Both the position numbers and the translations under genes were made by a program. Below are positions 60,483 through 64,000 of a stretch of 64,000 nucleotides of DNA, in pieces (position 1 is the stretch's first letter; each line of letters starts with the position of its first letter). The DNA is from Anaerolineae bacterium (GTDB lineage: Bacteria > Chloroflexota > Anaerolineae > Anaerolineales > Villigracilaceae), in the NCBI GenBank assembly GCA_022013685.1, contig JAKLPV010000027.1:1-64000 (forward strand). The letters run 5' to 3'. The notes below the pieces were generated by a model that was given only the letters and a program-made list of their open reading frames with translations, ran no database searches and had not been told where the DNA came from.

Positions 60483-62135
60483 TTATTTCAACATCGGCAT
60501 CTTAATCCCGTGCCGCTTGGCGGCGGCGATGGCAATTTCATAGCCCGCATCCGCATGGCGGACAACGCCCATGCCGGGATCGGTCGTCAGTACTCGCTCC
60601 AGGCGTTTTGCGGCTTCAGGGGTGCCGTCTGCCACGATCACCTGCCCGGCGTGCTGGCTGTAGCCCATGCCCACCCCGCCGCCGTGATGGAAGGAGACCC
60701 AGGTCGCCCCTCCGACGATGTTGATCATCGCGTTGAGAATTGCCCAGTCGCTGATCGCGTCCGAGCCATCCAGCATGGATTCGGTCTCGCGGTTGGGGCT
60801 GGCGACCGAGCCGCAATCGAGGTGGTCGCGCCCGATCACGATCGGCGCTTTGAGAGCGCCTTTTGCCACCATCTCGTTGAACTTCAGCCCGGCCCTGGCG
60901 CGTTCACCGTAGCCCAGCCAGCAGATGCGCGAGGGCAGCCCCTGAAACGGAACCCGCTCGCGGGCCATCTTCAGCCAGCGATGCAGGTGCGCGTCTTCGG
61001 GGAAGAGTTCCATCACGGCTTCGTCGGTGCGGTAAATGTCTTCCTTGTCGCCCGAAAGCGCCACCCAGCGAAATGGCCCTTTGCCCTCGCAAAACAGCGG
61101 GCGGATATAGGCCGGAACGAAGCCGGGGAATTCAAAGGCATCCGTCACACCGTAGTTATAGGCCTGCTGGCGGATGTTGTTGCCATAATCAAAAACTTCC
61201 GCGCCTGCTTTCTGGAAATCGAGCATGGCCCTGACGTGCTTTGCCATCGAAGCCATCGCCATCTTTTTATATTCTTCGGGATTGGTAATTCGTAATTCGT
61301 CCGCGGCGGTCACGCTCAAGCCCGAAGGCACATAATACAGAGCTTCATGGGCCGAAGTCTGGTCGGTGACCACATCCGGGATAACGCCGCGCAGCACCAG
61401 TTCCGGGTAAATATCGGCCGCGTTGCCGACCAGGCCGATCGAGATGGGCCTCCCGTTGGCTTTGTTCTCGTCAACCAGGGTCATCGCCTCTTCGAGTGTA
61501 TCCACCACCGTATCGACATAGCCGATCGCGCGTCGCCGTTCAGCCCGTTCTTTATCGACCTCGACGATCAGGCCCACCCCTTCGTTCATCGTGATCGAAA
61601 GCGGCTGTGCGCCACCCATGCCGCCCAACCCGGCGGTCAGCACGAACTTGCCCTTGAGCGTGCCCCAACCTTTGAGTTTGGCCAGTGCGCCGAAGGTCTC
61701 ATAGGTGCCCTGCAGAATACCCTGCGTGCCGATGTAGATCCACGAACCGGCGGTCATCTGGCCGTACATGATCAATCCCTTTTTGGCGAGCTCGTCGAAA
61801 TGTTCCCAGGTGGCCCAATGTGGCACCAAGTTCGAGTTGGCGATCAGCACTTTGGGCGCGTCCTTGTGGCTTTTGAAGACCACTACCGGCTTGCCAGACT
61901 GCACCAGCAGGGTCTCGTCTTCTTCAAGGTTCTTAAGCGATTCAAGAATGGCATCAAACGACTCCCAGTTGCGGGCGGCCTTGCCGCGCCCGCCGTAAAC
62001 CACCAGATCTTCGGGTTTTTCGGCCACTTCCGGGTCGAGATTGTTTTGGATCATGCGATAGGCGGCTTCGCTGAGCCAGTTTTTGCAAGTCAGTTTTGTC
62101 CCGCGCGGCGCGCGGACGATGCGGGGTTTGGACAT
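60483..62135 (-). CDS. hutU: Urocanate hydratase
   Basis: The 550-residue enzyme has the family's normal length and strong matches: [71 protein letters not shown], the NAD-binding Cys segment [19 protein letters not shown] and [15 protein letters not shown]. It converts urocanate to imidazolonepropionate in histidine breakdown. It stands alone here; hutH, hutI and hutG are not in the window. Confidence 0.97.
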   Translation of the reverse strand: MSKPRIVRAPRGTKLTCKNWLSEAAYRMIQNNLDPEVAEKPEDLVVYGGRGKAARNWESFDAILESLKNLEEDETLLVQSGKPVVVFKSHKDAPKVLIANSNLVPHWATWEHFDELAKKGLIMYGQMTAGSWIYIGTQGILQGTYETFGALAKLKGWGTLKGKFVLTAGLGGMGGAQPLSITMNEGVGLIVEVDKERAERRRAIGYVDTVVDTLEEAMTLVDENKANGRPISIGLVGNAADIYPELVLRGVIPDVVTDQTSAHEALYYVPSGLSVTAADELRITNPEEYKKMAMASMAKHVRAMLDFQKAGAEVFDYGNNIRQQAYNYGVTDAFEFPGFVPAYIRPLFCEGKGPFRWVALSGDKEDIYRTDEAVMELFPEDAHLHRWLKMARERVPFQGLPSRICWLGYGERARAGLKFNEMVAKGALKAPIVIGRDHLDCGSVASPNRETESMLDGSDAISDWAILNAMINIVGGATWVSFHHGGGVGMGYSQHAGQVIVADGTPEAAKRLERVLTTDPGMGVVRHADAGYEIAIAAAKRHGIKMPMLK

Positions 62136-62210
62136 GGGGTCTCCTTATTCAATGAATCCGGGTACATTTTCAAAAAGAATTATACAAGACCTTTACAGAC
62201 AGTGTTTCTC

Positions 62211-62250
62211 AAAATAAAAACAGTTCCCAACGCTTATGCGCCGGGAACTG
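62211..62250 (-). terminator. Terminator of the peroxiredoxin gene
   Basis: CAGTTCCC (62221-62228) pairs with GGGAACTG (62243-62250), and on the minus strand TTTTTATTTT follows. It lies 20 bp after the peroxiredoxin stop. Confidence 0.88.
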
Positions 62251-62270
62251 CGATTTTCTCTTTTACAAGG

Positions 62271-62984
62271 TTACTTTTCCATCTTGGGATTCCAGACTTC
62301 CCAAACTTTGCCGACCAAATGCGGGCCAGGTTTCAGCGTGGGCTGGCCGGGTTCCCAACCGGCAGGAGTGGCTTCCTTGCCACCGGATGCGCGCACGAGT
62401 TGGAAGGCCTGGACCTGGCGCACGGTTTCGGCGAGTTTTCGCCCAACCGGCGGGGTCATCACTTCCATCGCCTGGATGATGCCATCCGGGTCGATGATAA
62501 AGCGTCCGCGCATTTCGATGCCCTGGTTTTCATCCCAAACGCCATAAGCGCGGCCTACATTGCCGGCCTGGTCTGAAGCCATGTGAAAGGGCACACCGCC
62601 ATCGACCATCTTGACCAATTCGTTGTCGTTCCACATTTTATGAACAAAGTGACTGTCAACACTGACCGAAATAACTTCGACCCCCAATTTTTGCAATTCA
62701 GAATATTTGTCGGCGACCGCCGACACTTCTGTCGCTCAGACAAAGGTGAAATCGCCTGGGTAGAAGCATACCATTACCCATTTCCCGGCAAACTCCGAGA
62801 GGCTGACACTGGTAAAGCCGCCCTTGTAATAGGCTGGGGCGGTAAAATCTGGGGCTTTTTGCCCGACACGTGCTGTCATAGTGCTCTCCTTTTTTTCTAT
62901 AATTTGTTCGTTGGGCTGGTCTTTGGGCGTTTCGCCGACGACCGAGCCGCTGACACGTGCACATCCTTGTGGTTGCTCTGCCAT
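62271..62984 (-). CDS. Selenocysteine-containing peroxiredoxin (in-frame UGA at 62738-62736)
   Basis: Read through one UGA, the 237-residue frame is a typical AhpC-like peroxiredoxin: APDFTAPAYYKG, FAGKWVMVCFYPGDFTFV-U-ATEVSAVADKYSELQKLGVEVISVSVDS and FIIDPDGII. The UGA falls at the peroxidatic Cys of TFVCPTE. A SECIS-like stem-loop follows. No C-terminal resolving Cys is seen, so it would be a 1-Sec enzyme; a Cys lies nine residues before U. Two starts each have AAAGGAG upstream: ATG 62984, adding a 35-residue tail (MAEQPQGCARV), and ATG 62879, giving the usual MTARVGQKAPDF start. It reduces peroxides, using a thiol partner. It would be split by standard annotation. Confidence 0.88.
62699..62731 (-). 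promoter_or_regulatory. Bacterial SECIS element candidate
   Basis: Starting 4 bases after the UGA, the minus strand folds as lower stem CAGAA/TTCTG, an internal loop (G against AATA), upper stem TGTCGGC/GCCGACA and apical loop GGUC. The GU of the loop is at positions 22-23 counted from the U of UGA, against 23-24 in E. coli fdhF, whose loop is also built on GGUC. This geometry is what SelB recognises. Confidence 0.82.
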
Positions 62985-63164
62985 AAAATCTCCTTTCAGT
63001 TCATCGGATGTTGTACAAATTTATTATACGCCTTGTCCTTTTTGGGTGGAACAGGTAAATGTCATAACTTTGAGAATATCTGTCATGATTTCTTTTCCAA
63101 AACCGGCTTCCGGGTATAAGCGCGCTTGATAACCATCGATAACCTAATATAATATTTGTGGATG

Positions 63165-63192
63165 TTGCAAAAATTATATTTTCAACTATAAT
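63165..63192 (+). promoter_or_regulatory. Promoter of the XRE-cupin gene
   Basis: TTGCAA (63165-63170), a 16-bp spacer and TATAAT (63187-63192) precede the gene. The stretch ttgcaaaaattatattttcaa is nearly a dyad over the spacer and may be the regulator's own site. The divergent peroxiredoxin -10 (ATTATA, 63023-63028) lies about 140 bp away. Confidence 0.65.
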
Positions 63193-63230
63193 AATATGTG
63201 AACGATCATTTTTTTTTGGAGGTCGCCTGA

Positions 63231-63857
63231 ATGGGTCTTAACAGCAATTCACCCCTGCTTGAAAACATCGCGAACGATAACATCGACGTTGGCTCTCGCC
63301 TGCGTGTAATCCGCAGTAGCCAGGGACTTTCCATCCGCGCGCTGGCCGAACGCAGCGGGCTAAACGTCAATACTCTCAGCCTGATCGAGAATGGGAAGAC
63401 ATCCCCCAGCGTTAGCACCTTGCAAGCGCTGGCACAGAGCCTGGCGGTGCCGATCAGTTCATTCTTTGAGAGTGTCAGGGGGCAGCAAAAGATCGCTTAT
63501 CAAAAACACGGCAAGCGTCCCCATGCCGCGTTCTTCCATGGAAGTATCCAGGACTTGGGTGCGGGCATGGCGCGTTTGGGCGCAGAACCGTTGATCGTGA
63601 CCCTGAAAGCCGGAGCCGATAGCGGCAAAACGCCGATTGTGCATACCGGGCGCGAGTTTGTTTACTGCCTCGACGGGCCGGCCGAGTACCTGGTGGACGG
63701 CACGGCTTACCTGCTTGAATCGGGCGACAGCCTGCTCTTCGAGGCTTACCTGCCGCACCGTTGGCGCAACCTGTCTGAGCAGCAATCCCGACTTTTGCTG
63801 GTGCTTTGTCCCACCGATGAGCGTGACCAGCCTCAGGAAAGACATTTCGCGCGTTAA
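63231..63857 (+). CDS. XRE-family regulator with cupin domain
   Basis: The 208-residue protein has an N-terminal XRE helix-turn-helix (about 18-75: RLRVIRSSQGLSIRALAERSGLNVNTLSLIENGKTSPSVSTLQALAQSL) and a C-terminal cupin (about 130-195: GREFVYCLDGPAEYLVDGTAYLLESGDSLLFEAYLPHRWRN). This class (PuuR-like) senses small metabolites and often controls amine, amino-acid or transport genes. GGAGG lies upstream of the ATG. The next gene starts 25 bp downstream and is probably its target or operon partner. Confidence 0.93.
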   Translation: MGLNSNSPLLENIANDNIDVGSRLRVIRSSQGLSIRALAERSGLNVNTLSLIENGKTSPSVSTLQALAQSLAVPISSFFESVRGQQKIAYQKHGKRPHAAFFHGSIQDLGAGMARLGAEPLIVTLKAGADSGKTPIVHTGREFVYCLDGPAEYLVDGTAYLLESGDSLLFEAYLPHRWRNLSEQQSRLLLVLCPTDERDQPQERHFAR

Positions 63858-63881
63858 GTTCACTTTGAAAGGAGCTGTCCC

Positions 63882-64000
63882 ATGTTCACGAGAAAATGGA
63901 TTGCCTACCTGTTTGCAGGGCTGCTCGTCATTGTTGTTTCACTCAGCCTGCCCAACCTGGTTTCCGCAGAAGGGGATGCACCAGAAACCCCATCAAACTG
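63882..64000 (+). CDS. Start of a secreted or membrane protein (cut by window end)
   Basis: Only 39 residues are visible. They begin MFTRKWIAYLFAGLLVIVVSLSLPNLVSAEG, a clear signal peptide with a likely cleavage site after VSA. GAAAGGAG lies about 8 bases before the ATG. It follows the XRE-cupin gene by 25 bp. The family cannot be told from this fragment; transporters with a cleaved signal or binding proteins are both possible. Confidence 0.75.
   Translation, partial: MFTRKWIAYLFAGLLVIVVSLSLPNLVSAEGDAPETPSN

Noticed and set aside
62271-62726. A separate short thioredoxin-fold protein starting at MSAVADKYSEL
   Set aside because: It lacks the first half of the peroxiredoxin fold and no ribosome site precedes it; upstream codons through the UGA stay in frame and conserved, so it is the C-terminal part of the Sec-protein.
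63128-63146. A further LacI operator (gataaccatcgataacc) near the XRE-cupin gene
   Set aside because: Only the TTATCGAT word is shared and the spacing differs from the two good operators, so chance is likely.

Overview
The window reads as chromosome from an uncultured, moderately GC-rich bacterium, most likely Anaerolineae (Chloroflexota). This is inferred from the gene repertoire (a bacterial 2,3-cyclic-diphosphoglycerate-synthetase-like GTPase, MmsAB/ChvE-type sugar importer, PBP1A and FecR-like proteins with Pro/Thr-rich tails, multi-cupredoxin NirK) and from the many word-like interspersed repeats between genes. No rRNA, tRNA, CRISPR array, transposase or phage gene was recognised.

Layout. 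1-3015: membrane glycosyltransferase and a GAF histidine kinase, both ending inside copies of one dispersed repeat. 3148-8513: minus-strand envelope/transport operon led by a YtrA-type GntR repressor (GntR, SPFH protein, SdpI-like protein, ABC ATPase, ABC permease, DUF4177, CPBP protease), with two long palindromes that have parS-like cores. 8565-14669: MocR regulator, EamA exporter, PLP synthase pdxS-pdxT with a GNAT-like gene, BioY. 14785-18097: an AT-rich orphan, a COG2403 GTPase and a small hypothetical. 18259-22691: MaoC, PBP1A, PanC. 22815-34511: L-arabinose regulon (araA, araD, FGGY kinase, SDR, Gfo/Idh, UPF0303; divergent LacI regulator; ABC permease, ATPase and ChvE-like binding protein) tied together by the same tandem 12-bp operator at both controlled promoters. 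34687-39548: amidase, mutarotase-like protein, arginase, PurB. 39801-45624: five overlapping or touching genes around a large SF1 helicase and a winged-helix-like partner of unknown role. 45804-48707: Crp/Fnr regulator, a nitrite reductase with two extra N-terminal cupredoxin domains, and a DUF1858 protein (denitrification/NO module). 48847-53579: FHA, FecR-like and Ser/Thr kinase signalling group. 53518-58974: frameshifted prmA, pfkA, rnhB, glycosyltransferase, NERD-like membrane protein and two small unknowns, one resembling DUF120 riboflavin kinase. 59051-64000: MFS transporter, hutU, a peroxiredoxin, XRE-cupin regulator and the start of a secreted or membrane protein.

The strongest hidden signal is the peroxiredoxin at 62271-62984. 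It looks like two broken ORFs, but a single in-frame UGA sits exactly at the peroxidatic cysteine position and is followed at the right distance by a two-part stem-loop with a GGUC apical loop, the hallmark of a bacterial SECIS. It is best read as one selenocysteine-containing peroxiredoxin. By contrast, prmA is broken by a true one-base frameshift.
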